The notes under the pieces are model-generated. The model was not told where the DNA came from. It saw nothing but the letters and a program-made list of their open reading frames with translations, and did no database searches. A DNA stretch of 64,000 nucleotides from UBA1127 sp034422455 (GTDB taxonomy: Bacteria; Chloroflexota; Dehalococcoidia; Lucifugimonadales; UBA1127). The stretch is taken from the NCBI GenBank assembly GCA_034422455.1, contig DAOUJQ010000004.1:62001-126000 (forward strand), given 5' to 3'. Below, piece by piece: positions 8,944-17,641 of this stretch (positions are counted from its first letter, which is position 1; every line of letters begins with the position of its first letter). The position numbers and the translations under genes are program-made.

Positions 8944-8965
8944 ACGGGGCCCCTGAGGGCCCCGT
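8944..8965. terminator. Bidirectional terminator between the ABC ATPase and hsp20
   Basis: Perfect 9-bp stem ACGGGGCCC / GGGCCCCGT with a CTGA loop. T-rich tracts follow on both strands, so it can end the plus-strand ABC gene and the minus-strand hsp20 gene. Confidence 0.85.
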
Positions 8966-8992
8966 CTTCATTTCGGGACTGCCCGATTCGGC

Positions 8993-9418
8993 TTAGCTGC
9001 CGTTGGAGCCGACCGTGAGCTTACGGGCCTTGCGCTCCTCCGCCTTGGGCAGGGTGACGGTCAGGACGCCGTGCTCGTAGTGGGTGGCCGCCTCGTCGGC
9101 GTTCACGAACTCCGGCAGCCGGATGGAGCGACGGAATGAGCCCGCGCGGCGCTCACGGATGACAAAGCGCTCGTCCGTGGTCTCCTCCGCGGACTCCGTC
9201 TTGCCGTCGATGGTCAGGACGTTGTCCTCGATGGTGACGTCCAGGTCCTCAGGCTTGATGCCCGGGACCGACGCCGTGACCGTCACGCCGTCCTCGCGCT
9301 CCACCACGTCGAGGGGGAGCGTCCAGCGGTCCGCCCCGGCCAGCGACCGGAAGCCGCGATTCCTGTGCCCGTGGAACCTCCGCAACTCTCGGAACGGGTC
9401 GTAGTGCAACATGTACAT
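8993..9418 (-). CDS. Small heat-shock protein, Hsp20/alpha-crystallin
   Basis: ATP-independent holdase that binds unfolding proteins. The protein has 141 residues, with N-terminal MYMLHYDPFRELRRF, then the alpha-crystallin domain (LPLDVVEREDGVTV, the conserved GVLTVTLPK beta-strand) and a short C-terminal tail. The start is fixed by AGGAGG 6 bp before the ATG at 9418; longer in-frame starts lie in the leader. It is transcribed away from dnaJ-hspR-clp, so both units share a control region and are probably under HspR. Confidence 0.95.
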   Translation of the reverse strand: MYMLHYDPFRELRRFHGHRNRGFRSLAGADRWTLPLDVVEREDGVTVTASVPGIKPEDLDVTIEDNVLTIDGKTESAEETTDERFVIRERRAGSFRRSIRLPEFVNADEAATHYEHGVLTVTLPKAEERKARKLTVGSNGS

Positions 9419-9461
9419 GCCGTGCCTCCTTGTGCCTGCGCTCTTGCGCACTGTCTTGCTG

Positions 9462-9500
9462 ACGCCGGACAACCGGATAGGAAACAGCTTTGTCCGGCGT
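9462..9500 (-). promoter_or_regulatory. Stem-loop in the hsp20 5' leader
   Basis: Perfect 11-bp inverted repeat ACGCCGGACAA / TTGTCCGGCGT separated by 17 nt. It lies between the predicted hsp20 promoter and its start codon, 44 bp upstream of the ATG. It would form a strong hairpin in the mRNA leader, or serve as a protein-binding palindrome in DNA. It is not a CIRCE element. Function is inferred from position only. Confidence 0.55.
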
Positions 9501-9513
9501 TGGCTCAAGGCAT

Positions 9514-9542
9514 AGCTTACCATCGACTCTACACTTAGTCAA
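9514..9542 (-). promoter_or_regulatory. Predicted hsp20 promoter
   Basis: Minus strand TTGACT (complement of 9537-9542), 17-bp spacer, TAAGCT (complement of 9514-9519). CTTGA-type half-sites lie nearby: CTCAAG 9504-9509, GTCAAG 9538-9543, CTTGAC 9571-9576. They resemble halves of the HspR HAIR site (CTTGAGT-N7-ACTCAAG), but the exact HAIR spacing is not present. Confidence 0.5.
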
Positions 9543-9619
9543 GAACTTTCTTTAATCTTTATTCAATAAACTTGACACAATCTGTATCATAGTTCATGCT
9601 GATGATATAAGAGGAACAC

Positions 9620-10618
9620 ATGGCAGCTGACTACTACAACGTGCTGGGCATCGACCGGAACGCGGGTGAGAAGGAGGTCCGCGCGGCCTACCGCAGGTTG
9701 GCGCGCAAGTACCACCCGGACGTTAACCACGGCGAGCCGGACGCCACGGAGCGCTTCAAGGAGATCAACGAAGCGCACGAGGTCCTCTCAAACCCGGAGT
9801 CGCGTCGGCTCTACGACCGCTACGGAGAGAACTGGCGCAACGTCCAGCGTGGCGGAGACCCGTTCCAGGGCGGCTCCCCCTTCCGGGGCGGCGGCCGCTG
9901 GCAGACCCAGACCATCGACCCCGAGACCTTCCATGACCTCTTCGGAGGCGGCGGCTTCGGGGGCATGTTCGACTCCTTCTTCGGCGGTGGCCGAGGAGGA
10001 AGCGGCGGACGACGGAGGGGCCCGCAGCGCCCCGGCGTGCTGGAGCAGCCCGTCGAGCTGACGCTGGAGGAGGCGTTCCACGGCACGACGCGTGCCCTGC
10101 AGGTCACCGGGCAGACGCCGTGCGCAACCTGCAACGGCGTCGGCACGGTCAACAACCGCGCATGCCAGACCTGCCTGGGCCAGGGCTTTTCCTTCCAGCC
10201 TGTCCGCGGTGAAGTCTCGATTCCGGCGGGCGTCGACAACGGTTCCCGCGTGCGGGTGTCCCCCGGGGGACAGCAAGTGGTCCTCGTTGTCACGGTGCTG
10301 CCGCACGCACGCTTCCAGCGCAATGGCAACGACCTGTCCACAGAGGTCACGGTGCCCCTCTACGACGCCGTCCTGGGGGCCGAGGTCGTAGTGCCGACCA
10401 TGACCGGTCAGGTCGCGCTGAAGCTGCCCCCGGAGTCCCAGAACGGCCGTGTGTTTCGCTTGGGCCGGCAGGGTATGCCGAAGCTGGGCACGCCCGCGGA
10501 GCGCGGCAACCTTTTCGTCACCGTAAGGGTGGAACTGCCAACGGAGCTGTCCGACGACGAGCGTCGGCTCTTTACGCAACTCAAGGACCTCCGAACAGCG
10601 AATGGAGGCAGTCAATGA
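9620..10618 (+). CDS. dnaJ: DnaJ/CbpA-type co-chaperone with half zinc finger
   Basis: Stimulates an Hsp70 ATPase and delivers substrates. The J-domain spans residues 3-70 with the catalytic HPD (KYHPDVN). A Gly/Phe-rich stretch follows at about 90-135, then C-terminal substrate-binding domains. Canonical type I DnaJ has four CxxCxGxG motifs. Here only two are present (CATCNGVG and CQTCLGQG, about residues 168-190), so it is intermediate between type I and CbpA-type proteins. The protein has 332 residues. GAGGA lies upstream of the ATG, and hspR overlaps its stop by 4 bp. No dnaK or grpE lies in the window. Confidence 0.92.
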   Translation: MAADYYNVLGIDRNAGEKEVRAAYRRLARKYHPDVNHGEPDATERFKEINEAHEVLSNPESRRLYDRYGENWRNVQRGGDPFQGGSPFRGGGRWQTQTIDPETFHDLFGGGGFGGMFDSFFGGGRGGSGGRRRGPQRPGVLEQPVELTLEEAFHGTTRALQVTGQTPCATCNGVGTVNNRACQTCLGQGFSFQPVRGEVSIPAGVDNGSRVRVSPGGQQVVLVVTVLPHARFQRNGNDLSTEVTVPLYDAVLGAEVVVPTMTGQVALKLPPESQNGRVFRLGRQGMPKLGTPAERGNLFVTVRVELPTELSDDERRLFTQLKDLRTANGGSQ

Positions 10619-10989
10619 CGACAAGAGAACAGCCCGGCTGGGACGAGCCCTGCTTCGTCATCAGCGTCGTGTCTCGCATGGTGGGCGTCAACGCGCAGAC
10701 CCTCCGCTACTTTGAGCGCATCGAGCTCGTCGAGCCGTCCCGCTCCGGCGGCAACATCAGGCTCTACTCGCCGCGGGACATCGAGCGGCTGCGGCGCATC
10801 AAGACGCTGGTGTACGACATGGGCGTCAACGCGGCGGGTGCGGAGGTCATCCTTCGGTTGACGGACAGGATCCAACAACTCGAAGGGCAGGTGGAGTTGC
10901 TGCGAAACGAACTCGACCGCCTGCAGGAGGAGGAGGCGGTCGAGGAAGTGGAAGCGGAGATTGTGGACGGCGTCGTGGAAGAGCGTTAG
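10615..10989 (+). CDS. hspR: MerR-family heat-shock repressor HspR
   Basis: Autoregulatory repressor that binds HAIR sites upstream of chaperone operons; in studied actinobacteria DnaK acts as co-repressor. The protein has 124 residues. The MerR helix-turn-helix has ISVVSRMVGVNAQTLRYFER, followed by GNIRLYSPRDIERL. A coiled-coil spans about residues 80-110, and the tail is acidic. ATG overlaps the dnaJ stop (ATGA), giving coupled translation. The position between dnaJ and clp matches known HspR regulons. Confidence 0.93.
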   Translation: MTTREQPGWDEPCFVISVVSRMVGVNAQTLRYFERIELVEPSRSGGNIRLYSPRDIERLRRIKTLVYDMGVNAAGAEVILRLTDRIQQLEGQVELLRNELDRLQEEEAVEEVEAEIVDGVVEER

Positions 10990-11045
10990 CGCTTGGTGGG
11001 CCGCCCTTCTGGGAGCAGACTCCCCATCGTTCAGGAGGTGTCAAC

Positions 11046-13517
11046 ATGGTGATGAGACCGGAAGACTTCACCGAATCCGCGAGGGAGGCCATCTCCCGCT
11101 CGCAGGACCTGGTGCGGCACTACCGCCACGGCCAGTGGGACGTGGAGCACGTGCTCCTCGCTCTGCTGGAGCAGCAGGACGGAGTGCCCTCCCAGACCCT
11201 GCGGGAGATGGACGCAGACCCCGCGGTCCTCCGTTCCGACGTAGAAGCGGCCCTTGAGCGCGCACCCAAGCTCCAGTATGAGCCGAATCAGATCTTCGCC
11301 ACGCCACGGGTGCAGCGCGTGCTCGAGGACGCCAAGACCGAGGCGGAGCGCCTGAAGGACGAGTTCATCGGCACGGAGCACATCTTCATCGCCATCAGCG
11401 AAGAGCGCACCGGCGACTCCGCAGAGCTACTACGCGCCCGGCAAATTGATACGGAGAAGATCTATCAGTCCCTGAGCAAAGTTCGGGGAGCGCAGCGCGT
11501 CACGGACTCCCGCGCCGACAGCCGGTACCGCTCTTTGGAGAAGTTTAGCCGCGACCTGACGCAGCTCGCCCGCCAGGGACGGCTGGACCCCGTCGTCGCG
11601 CGGGACGGCGTCGTGCAGCAGTCCATCCAGACGCTGTCGCGCCGTACGAAGAACAACCCCGTCCTGCTGGGCGAGGCCGGCGTCGGCAAGACCGCCGTCG
11701 TCGAGGGGTTGGCGCAGGCCATCGTCGCCGGCGGCGTGCCCGACGCCATCAGGGACAAGCGCGTGCTGTGGCTCGACATGCCGGGGCTCGTGGCCGGCTC
11801 CAAGTTCCGCGGCGAGTTCGAGGAGCGGCTCAAGGCCGTCATGAACGAGGTCATGGCCGCTAAGGGTGAGGTCATCCTGTTCATCGACGAGATTCACACA
11901 GTCGTCGGCGCGGGCGGCGCAGAGGGCGCCATCGACGCCTCCAACATGATGAAGCCGGCCCTCGCCCGCGGCGAGCTGCAGGTCATTGGCGCAACAACGC
12001 CCGACGAGTACCGTAGGTACATCGAGAAGGACTCGGCGTTGGAGCGCCGCTTTCACCCTGTGTGGGTCGAAGAGCCATCGGAGGAGGACGCCGTCCTGAT
12101 GGTGATGGCCCTGCGTCCGCGCTATGAGACCCACCACGGCGTCACCATCGACGACAGCGCCGTGAACGCCGCCGTGCGCCTTAGCAAGCGGTACGTCACC
12201 GACCGCCGCCTGCCGGACAAGGCCGTCGACCTCATCGACGAGGCCGCCGCCAAGCTCCGGCTCCAGGTGTCCAGCATGCCGGACGAGATCAAAGAGCTGC
12301 AGCGTCGAGCAGCCGAGTTGGAGGACCAGGAGGAGGCCGCCGCTCAGCGCGCCGACTACCAGCGCGCATCGGAGTTGCGGGCTGAGCGGATTCAGGTGGA
12401 GCACCAGGTCGCCACCCAGCGCGACGCATGGCTCGCAAACGAAAAGTTGGACATGGTCGTCAGTGAAGACGACATCGCCGCCCTGATTGCCGTGTGGACC
12501 GGCGTGCCGGTGAGCCGCCTGCTCCAGTCGGAGGCGAAGCGGCTCCTCCACATGGAGGACGCCCTGCACGCCCGCGTCATCGGTCAGGACGAGGCGGTCT
12601 CCGTCGTGTCGGAGGCAATCCGGCGGGCGCGGGCCGGCCTGAAGGACCTCAAGCGGCCCATCGGCGCCTTCATGTTCCTGGGCCCTACGGGCGTGGGCAA
12701 GACGGAGTTGGCGCGCGCCCTGGCGCAGTTCCTCTTCGACGACGAGGAAGCGCTCATACGCATCGACATGTCCGAGTACATGGAGCACCACACCATCTCC
12801 CGGCTGGTGGGCGCGCCGCCCGGCTACATTGGCTACGACGAGGGTGGCCAGCTCACGGAGTTGGTGCGCCGCCGCCCGTTCCGCGTCGTGCTCTTCGACG
12901 AGATCGAGAAGGCGCACCCACAGGTGTTCAACCTGCTGCTGCAACTCCTCGAGGACGGCCGCCTGACAGACGGCCACGGCAACGCGGTCGATTTCCGCAA
13001 CACCGTCATCATCATGACCAGCAACCTCGGAACCAGCGACTTCGGCCGCAACACGACCCTCGGCTTCCGCCGTGAAGACGCGGGCTTCGCGGCCCAGCGT
13101 GACCGCATCCGCTCGACGGTGGAGGATGCGCTGAAGCGCACATTCCGGCCGGAGTTCCTGAACCGCCTGGACGAGACGGTCACGTTCGACCCGCTTACCC
13201 GCGATGACCTCCACCGCATCGTCGATCTGATGGCGAACGCGGTGCAGGAACGAATGGGCGAGCAGGAGATCACACTGGTCGTCTCAGAGGAGGCCAAGGA
13301 CTGGCTGGTGAAAGAGGGCTACGACCCCGTGTTCGGCGCGCGCCCGCTGCGGAGAGCCGTGCAGCGCCACGTCGAGAACCCGCTGGCAAGCCGCATCCTG
13401 TCCGCCGAGTTCTCCCACGGCGACAAGGTCCACGTCGACGTGGACCCCAATGGCGGAGCGCTCACGTTTGCTGTGTCAGCTGCGCCCGCCACGCCTGCTG
13501 AGGCGGTCGCGGGGTAA
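11046..13517 (+). CDS. Clp AAA+ unfoldase, ClpC/ClpB type
   Basis: Hexameric double-ring ATPase that remodels or unfolds proteins. The protein has 823 residues: an N-terminal Clp repeat domain (1-150), D1 with GEAGVGKTA and ILFIDEIHT, a short middle domain (about 410-450), and D2 with GPTGVGKTE and VVLFDEIEK. The middle domain is short and UVR-like (DYQRASELRAE), as in ClpC, and not the long ClpB coiled coil. The D2 loop contains TLGF at the place of the ClpP-docking (I/V/L)G(F/L) tripeptide. Both traits favour a ClpC-like protease partner, while the HspR operon context is typical of clpB. AGGAGGTG precedes the ATG. Confidence 0.9.
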   Translation: MVMRPEDFTESAREAISRSQDLVRHYRHGQWDVEHVLLALLEQQDGVPSQTLREMDADPAVLRSDVEAALERAPKLQYEPNQIFATPRVQRVLEDAKTEAERLKDEFIGTEHIFIAISEERTGDSAELLRARQIDTEKIYQSLSKVRGAQRVTDSRADSRYRSLEKFSRDLTQLARQGRLDPVVARDGVVQQSIQTLSRRTKNNPVLLGEAGVGKTAVVEGLAQAIVAGGVPDAIRDKRVLWLDMPGLVAGSKFRGEFEERLKAVMNEVMAAKGEVILFIDEIHTVVGAGGAEGAIDASNMMKPALARGELQVIGATTPDEYRRYIEKDSALERRFHPVWVEEPSEEDAVLMVMALRPRYETHHGVTIDDSAVNAAVRLSKRYVTDRRLPDKAVDLIDEAAAKLRLQVSSMPDEIKELQRRAAELEDQEEAAAQRADYQRASELRAERIQVEHQVATQRDAWLANEKLDMVVSEDDIAALIAVWTGVPVSRLLQSEAKRLLHMEDALHARVIGQDEAVSVVSEAIRRARAGLKDLKRPIGAFMFLGPTGVGKTELARALAQFLFDDEEALIRIDMSEYMEHHTISRLVGAPPGYIGYDEGGQLTELVRRRPFRVVLFDEIEKAHPQVFNLLLQLLEDGRLTDGHGNAVDFRNTVIIMTSNLGTSDFGRNTTLGFRREDAGFAAQRDRIRSTVEDALKRTFRPEFLNRLDETVTFDPLTRDDLHRIVDLMANAVQERMGEQEITLVVSEEAKDWLVKEGYDPVFGARPLRRAVQRHVENPLASRILSAEFSHGDKVHVDVDPNGGALTFAVSAAPATPAEAVAG

Positions 13518-13545
13518 CGGATCCTACAGCCATTGACTGAATCGA

Positions 13546-13586
13546 GCCAGGGCGGGGAGGGGCCGCAAGCCCCTCCCCGCCCTGGC
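13546..13586 (+). terminator. Strong terminator of the dnaJ-hspR-clp operon
   Basis: Perfect 18-bp stem from GCCAGGGCGGGGAGGGGC and its complement with a CGCAA loop, followed by TTGCCCC. It is a very stable hairpin with only a weak T tract. Confidence 0.8.
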
Positions 13587-13678
13587 TTGCCCCAAGCGCC
13601 GTCCCACGGGTATGCTTGCCCCTGCCGAATCGCGCGCGAAGCGGCTGGGCCATGCCGGCGAGTGAGTGGGGTGCAGTC

Positions 13679-14629
13679 ATGCCAGACCTGCCGACCCAGG
13701 AAGAAGTCCTAGCCTACTTCACCTCCCTGAGCAACTGGGGCCGCTGGGGCGACGATGACCAGCTCGGCGCTATGAACCACATCACGCCGGAGACCCGCCT
13801 GGGTGCCCTGTCCCTCGTGCGGGAGGGCGTCACGGTGTCCTGCTCGCGGACGCTGAGCAACGCGCCGGGGCCGGACGTGGTGGCGCAGCCCGTGCACTAC
13901 ATGATCGAGTCCGGTGAGGGGTATGCCCACGACGAGAAGGCCGGCCCGCCCCGGCCCGCGCAGACGTCGTCGGACTTCATCGGCGTCGCCTTCCACGGCC
14001 ACACCGTCACCCACGTCGACAGCCTCGCCCACTTCTTCTTCGACGGGAAGATGTACAACGGCAAGCCCGCGAGCCTTGTGTCGACGCGCTACGGCGCCAC
14101 GTGGGAGTCCATCGAGGTGCTGCAGGGCGGCATCCTAGCGCGGGGCGTGCTGCTTGACATCCCCCGCCTGCGCGGCATCCCGTGGTTCAACCCTGGCGAG
14201 GGCATCCTTCGCGAGGACCTGGAGGCGGCGGAGGAAGCCCAGGGCGTGCGCGTTGGACCCGGCGACGTCCTGCTGGTGCGCACGGGTCAGCTCCGCCGCC
14301 GCGCGGAGCTCGGTCCCTGGAACATCGCCAGCGAGGGCGGCACCGGCACCCACGCCAACTGCCTCCCCTTCTTCCACGAGCGCTCCATCGCCATGCTGGG
14401 CTCCGATACCGGCAACAGCCTGCAGCACCCGGGGTTCGACCGGCTCGCCAACCCGACGCACCAGGTCGGCATCGTCGCCATGGGCCTGTGGATCCTGGAC
14501 AACGCCGACCTCGAGGCGCTGGCGGAGGCGTGCGCCGAGCGTGGCCGCTGGGAGTTTCTCATCACCATTAACCCCCTCCGCATCGAGGGCGGGACGGGCT
14601 CACCCGCGAATCCGGTCGCGGTGTTCTAG
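13679..14629 (+). CDS. Cyclase-family (kynurenine-formamidase-like) metal-dependent hydrolase
   Basis: Member of the 'cyclase' fold family whose characterised members hydrolyse N-formylkynurenine, isatin and related amide or lactam substrates. The metal motif HGHTVTHVDSLAH lies near residue 105, and SDTGNS and HxxGLWILDN-type conserved segments follow later. The protein has 316 residues with the ATG at 13679; in-frame TTG and ATG starts upstream (13616, 13652) are possible but lack better ribosome-binding sites. A ThDP-dependent enzyme gene follows after 19 bp, suggesting one catabolic unit. Substrate is unknown. Confidence 0.85.
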   Translation: MPDLPTQEEVLAYFTSLSNWGRWGDDDQLGAMNHITPETRLGALSLVREGVTVSCSRTLSNAPGPDVVAQPVHYMIESGEGYAHDEKAGPPRPAQTSSDFIGVAFHGHTVTHVDSLAHFFFDGKMYNGKPASLVSTRYGATWESIEVLQGGILARGVLLDIPRLRGIPWFNPGEGILREDLEAAEEAQGVRVGPGDVLLVRTGQLRRRAELGPWNIASEGGTGTHANCLPFFHERSIAMLGSDTGNSLQHPGFDRLANPTHQVGIVAMGLWILDNADLEALAEACAERGRWEFLITINPLRIEGGTGSPANPVAVF

Positions 14630-14648
14630 CCAACTTTAGGGAGTCGCG

Positions 14649-16328
14649 ATGGCGCAACTGTCACCGGGCCAGGCAGTGGTGGAAGCCCTCCGTGCCGAGG
14701 GTGTTTCCTACGTCTTCGGCATCGTCGGCGGGACGTTCTTGGAGATCTTGGACGCCCTCTACGACGCCGAGGACATCAAGTTCGTGAGCACGCGCCATGA
14801 GCAGGGTGCGGCCTTCATGGCCGATGGGTTTGCACGCGCAACGGGCAAGCCGGCGGTCTGCATCGCGACCAACGGCCCGGGCGCCACGAACCTCGTCTCC
14901 GGCGTCTACGCCGCGTACACGGGCCACTCGCCGGTCATCGCCATGTCCGGCGCACCCGCCCGCGAGGTGGTCTACCGTGACGCCTTCCAGGAGGCCGACC
15001 ATGTCTCCCTCTTCCGGCCCGTCACCAAGCAGGCGCTAACGATAAACGTCGCCAGCCGCATCCCGGAGCTCTTCCGCCACGCCTTCCGAACTGCCATGAC
15101 CGGGAAGAAGGGCCCCGTCTTCATAGACATCCCTCGGGACCTGCTGGACGGCGGCGCCATCGAGCACACCCTCGCGCCGCCGGAGTCGTACCGCGTGCAC
15201 CAGCGCCTCCCCGCCGACCCTGCGCTGGTGCGGCGCGCGACGGAGCTGCTGGCGACGGCGGAGCGGCCCATCGTCATTGCGGGCGGCGGCGTCAACCATA
15301 GCGGCGCGGCTGACGCTGCAGTCGAAGTTGCGGAGTTGCTCGGAGCGCCCGTCGTCACCAGCTACGGACGCAACGACGCTTTCCCCAACGGTCACCCGCT
15401 CTACGTTGGACCATTGGGCCGCGCCGGCGCCCCGGAGGCGGGGCTGATCTGCTCCCGCGCCGACGTCATCCTCGCCGCCGGCACGCGCCTCTCCAACTTC
15501 ACGTCGTTCTACGACAACCGATACATCAGTGCGGACGCAAGGATCGTCCAGATCGAGATCGACGAGCGCGAGCTGGGGCGCAACTACCCCGTCGCCGTGG
15601 GTATCCAGGCCGACGCTGGCGCCGCTCTGGAGAGCATCGTGACAGCCCTGCGCTCGCACGGCAAGCAGCCTGACCGGAGCGCTTGGTCCGCCGAGGGCAT
15701 GGGCCTTCGCGCTCAGCGACGGTCTCGCTTGGACGACGAGGCGACGTGGACCGAGACACCCCTCAAACCGCAGCGAGTCTACGGCGAGCTGCGCAAGGCG
15801 CTCCCTCCGGAAGCCATCATGGTGCTCGACGCAGGCGCGTGTCCCGCCTTCGGTTACGACCGGTTGGACTTCCACTTGCCCGGCACGCTCATCACGCCTC
15901 TGGACTTCGGCGGCCTTGGATTCGCCTTCCCGGTCGCCTTGGGGGCGAAGCTGGGGAGGCCGCAGAGCCCTGTCGTGGCCATCCACGGTGATGGCGGATT
16001 CCTCTTCAACGTGCAGGAGCTGGAGACCGCCGTCCGTGAGGGCATCGGTGCCGTGACCATCGTCATGAACAACAACCTCTGGGGGTCGGAGGCCGCTTAC
16101 CAGCAGGCGCTCTACCCTGGACGGGAAATCGGGGCGCACGTCACGAACCCGCGTTTCGACAAGCTGGCGGAGCTCTTCGGTGCAAGGGGTTACTACGTGG
16201 AGCGCGCCGAGGACGTCGGCGACGCCGTAATCGAGGCAATCGAGTCCGGCCAGCCGTCCGTTATCGAGATCCCCGTGGACCCCGAGGAGTTGCCTCGTCC
16301 CGCGCGCCTGGTGGAGTCGGGACGATAA
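14649..16328 (+). CDS. Thiamine-diphosphate-dependent decarboxylase/synthase (acetolactate-synthase-like)
   Basis: The protein has 559 residues with the three-domain layout of the acetolactate synthase / benzoylformate decarboxylase superfamily. The catalytic glutamate is in STRHEQGAAFMADG near residue 50. The ThDP-Mg motif begins GDGGFLFN and ends NNN near residue 450. GGGVNHSGA marks the central domain. AGGGAG precedes the ATG. No regulatory small subunit is encoded nearby, so a catabolic decarboxylase or lyase is as likely as branched-chain biosynthesis. Confidence 0.88.
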   Translation: MAQLSPGQAVVEALRAEGVSYVFGIVGGTFLEILDALYDAEDIKFVSTRHEQGAAFMADGFARATGKPAVCIATNGPGATNLVSGVYAAYTGHSPVIAMSGAPAREVVYRDAFQEADHVSLFRPVTKQALTINVASRIPELFRHAFRTAMTGKKGPVFIDIPRDLLDGGAIEHTLAPPESYRVHQRLPADPALVRRATELLATAERPIVIAGGGVNHSGAADAAVEVAELLGAPVVTSYGRNDAFPNGHPLYVGPLGRAGAPEAGLICSRADVILAAGTRLSNFTSFYDNRYISADARIVQIEIDERELGRNYPVAVGIQADAGAALESIVTALRSHGKQPDRSAWSAEGMGLRAQRRSRLDDEATWTETPLKPQRVYGELRKALPPEAIMVLDAGACPAFGYDRLDFHLPGTLITPLDFGGLGFAFPVALGAKLGRPQSPVVAIHGDGGFLFNVQELETAVREGIGAVTIVMNNNLWGSEAAYQQALYPGREIGAHVTNPRFDKLAELFGARGYYVERAEDVGDAVIEAIESGQPSVIEIPVDPEELPRPARLVESGR

Positions 16329-16330
16329 GC

Positions 16331-17053
16331 ATGTGTGGGTTTGCCCGGCGCGGGTCGGCGCGAGCCGAGTTGATACGCGCGTCTGTTACCGTCGCACTCG
16401 TGACGGTCATGGTCGTCGCATTGGTGGCGTGTGGCGATGCCGACGTGGTCGAAGAGAGTGCTACTGCTGCCGTAGCTGCCCCAACGGCAGCCCCGACCGC
16501 CGTGCCGCCCTCGCCTACGGTCGCGCCTCCAATGCCGTCGCCCACTGAACCGCCAGCGGCCACACCGGCGCCGCCAGTCGAGCAACAGCCGGAGGCGGGT
16601 CCGACCCTGATTCAGCTTGTTGACCCCCTCGACGAGCCGGAGTTTTACTGCGTGGACGTGCCCGGTTTCGGCGCTAGCCTGAACCTCCAGGCGCCGCTTA
16701 TGGCGCATACGTGCAAGCCCGGCGCAGATGATGAGCTCTTCCTCATCAACCATCCAAGGCCCGGCAACCTTTTCATGCCCGCGTACGACCTGTGCATAGA
16801 GGCCGACTCCACAGATGCCCTGGGGCAATTGCACCTGAAGGAATGTACGGATGCGGCCACGCAGCGCTTTGAGATCGACGACGAGGGAGCCCTCCGCGTG
16901 ACGGGCGCCGCGCTGTGCGTCTCCACCTCGCCCGAGGGCGGTGAACCCACCGGAGGGCCGAGCCACCTCCGCCGGGACCTGCTCCTGGTGGACTGCGGCG
17001 CTGCCGAACCCGCGCTTGCCCAATGGAAGACGCCGGGGCGGTCCCCAAACTGA
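16331..17053 (+). CDS. Lipoprotein with Pro/Ala/Thr linker and ricin-B-like lectin domain
   Basis: Predicted secreted lipoprotein, 240 residues. A hydrophobic signal ends in VVALVAC (lipobox, Cys about 34), so the mature end would be lipid-anchored. A 50-residue low-complexity linker rich in PT, AP and PS follows. The C-terminal part (about 95-240) has the ricin-type beta-trefoil look: YCVDVPGFG, repeated Cys pairs, and QRFEIDDEGALRV in place of QxW. A carbohydrate-binding role is inferred. The ATG is 2 bp after the ThDP-enzyme stop, so it is probably co-transcribed. Confidence 0.7.
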   Translation: MCGFARRGSARAELIRASVTVALVTVMVVALVACGDADVVEESATAAVAAPTAAPTAVPPSPTVAPPMPSPTEPPAATPAPPVEQQPEAGPTLIQLVDPLDEPEFYCVDVPGFGASLNLQAPLMAHTCKPGADDELFLINHPRPGNLFMPAYDLCIEADSTDALGQLHLKECTDAATQRFEIDDEGALRVTGAALCVSTSPEGGEPTGGPSHLRRDLLLVDCGAAEPALAQWKTPGRSPN

Positions 17054-17331
17054 CGTCTGCAAACGGCAATCGAGCGGGTTGTTGGAGTACAGGCCGCGTG
17101 TTCCAATTCCGAATGCCTATCCGGCGGTAGCGGTGGAGCTTAATGTCAGCACGGCACAGGCGCGAGTTTCGGTCGCTTCCCGGATCGCTGACCCGGCGGG
17201 CGATGGCTTTCACCAATGGGTCATCTGGAAGCGTGCATCCTCGTCACAGCCTTCACTCAGACCCTACAATGCCCCCCGCAAGCCATGACAAACGACGAAT
17301 CTCCTAGTTGCTGCTGGTACAGCAGGAAGCG
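17054..17331. other. Intergenic, no recognised feature
   Basis: No gene, repeat family member or convincing terminator is seen between the lipoprotein and the tRNA-Ile gene. Confidence 0.6.
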
Positions 17332-17408
<77 letters not shown>

Positions 17409-17464
17409 GGAGAGCCGTTGATTGCCGGACACGCCGGCAGTCAAGGTGGTGATGTGTATCTGCA

Positions 17465-17494
17465 AGTATAGCTGTCGGCATGCCCCTGCGTCAA
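17465..17494 (-). promoter_or_regulatory. Predicted promoter of tRNA-Ile
   Basis: Minus strand TTGACG (complement of 17489-17494), 18-bp spacer, TATACT (complement of 17465-17470), about 55 bp upstream of the tRNA. Confidence 0.65.
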
Positions 17495-17641
17495 TTTGAG
17501 GTGGGCCCCGGCCAAGTGCATCGGGGTGGTGGGCGGACCGGTGAAGGGTCGCTGCTCCGAGCTGCTCCCGCTTTACTTGCACGCTGTTGCTGGCCAGAAT
17601 ATGCACAGGGATGTCGCAGTTGCTTTCGAGGTATATCGCAC

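Noticed and set aside
9501..9577. Canonical HspR HAIR operator
   Set aside because: Half-sites exist but not as CTTGAGT-N7-ACTCAAG; orientation and spacing do not fit, so only half-sites are reported.
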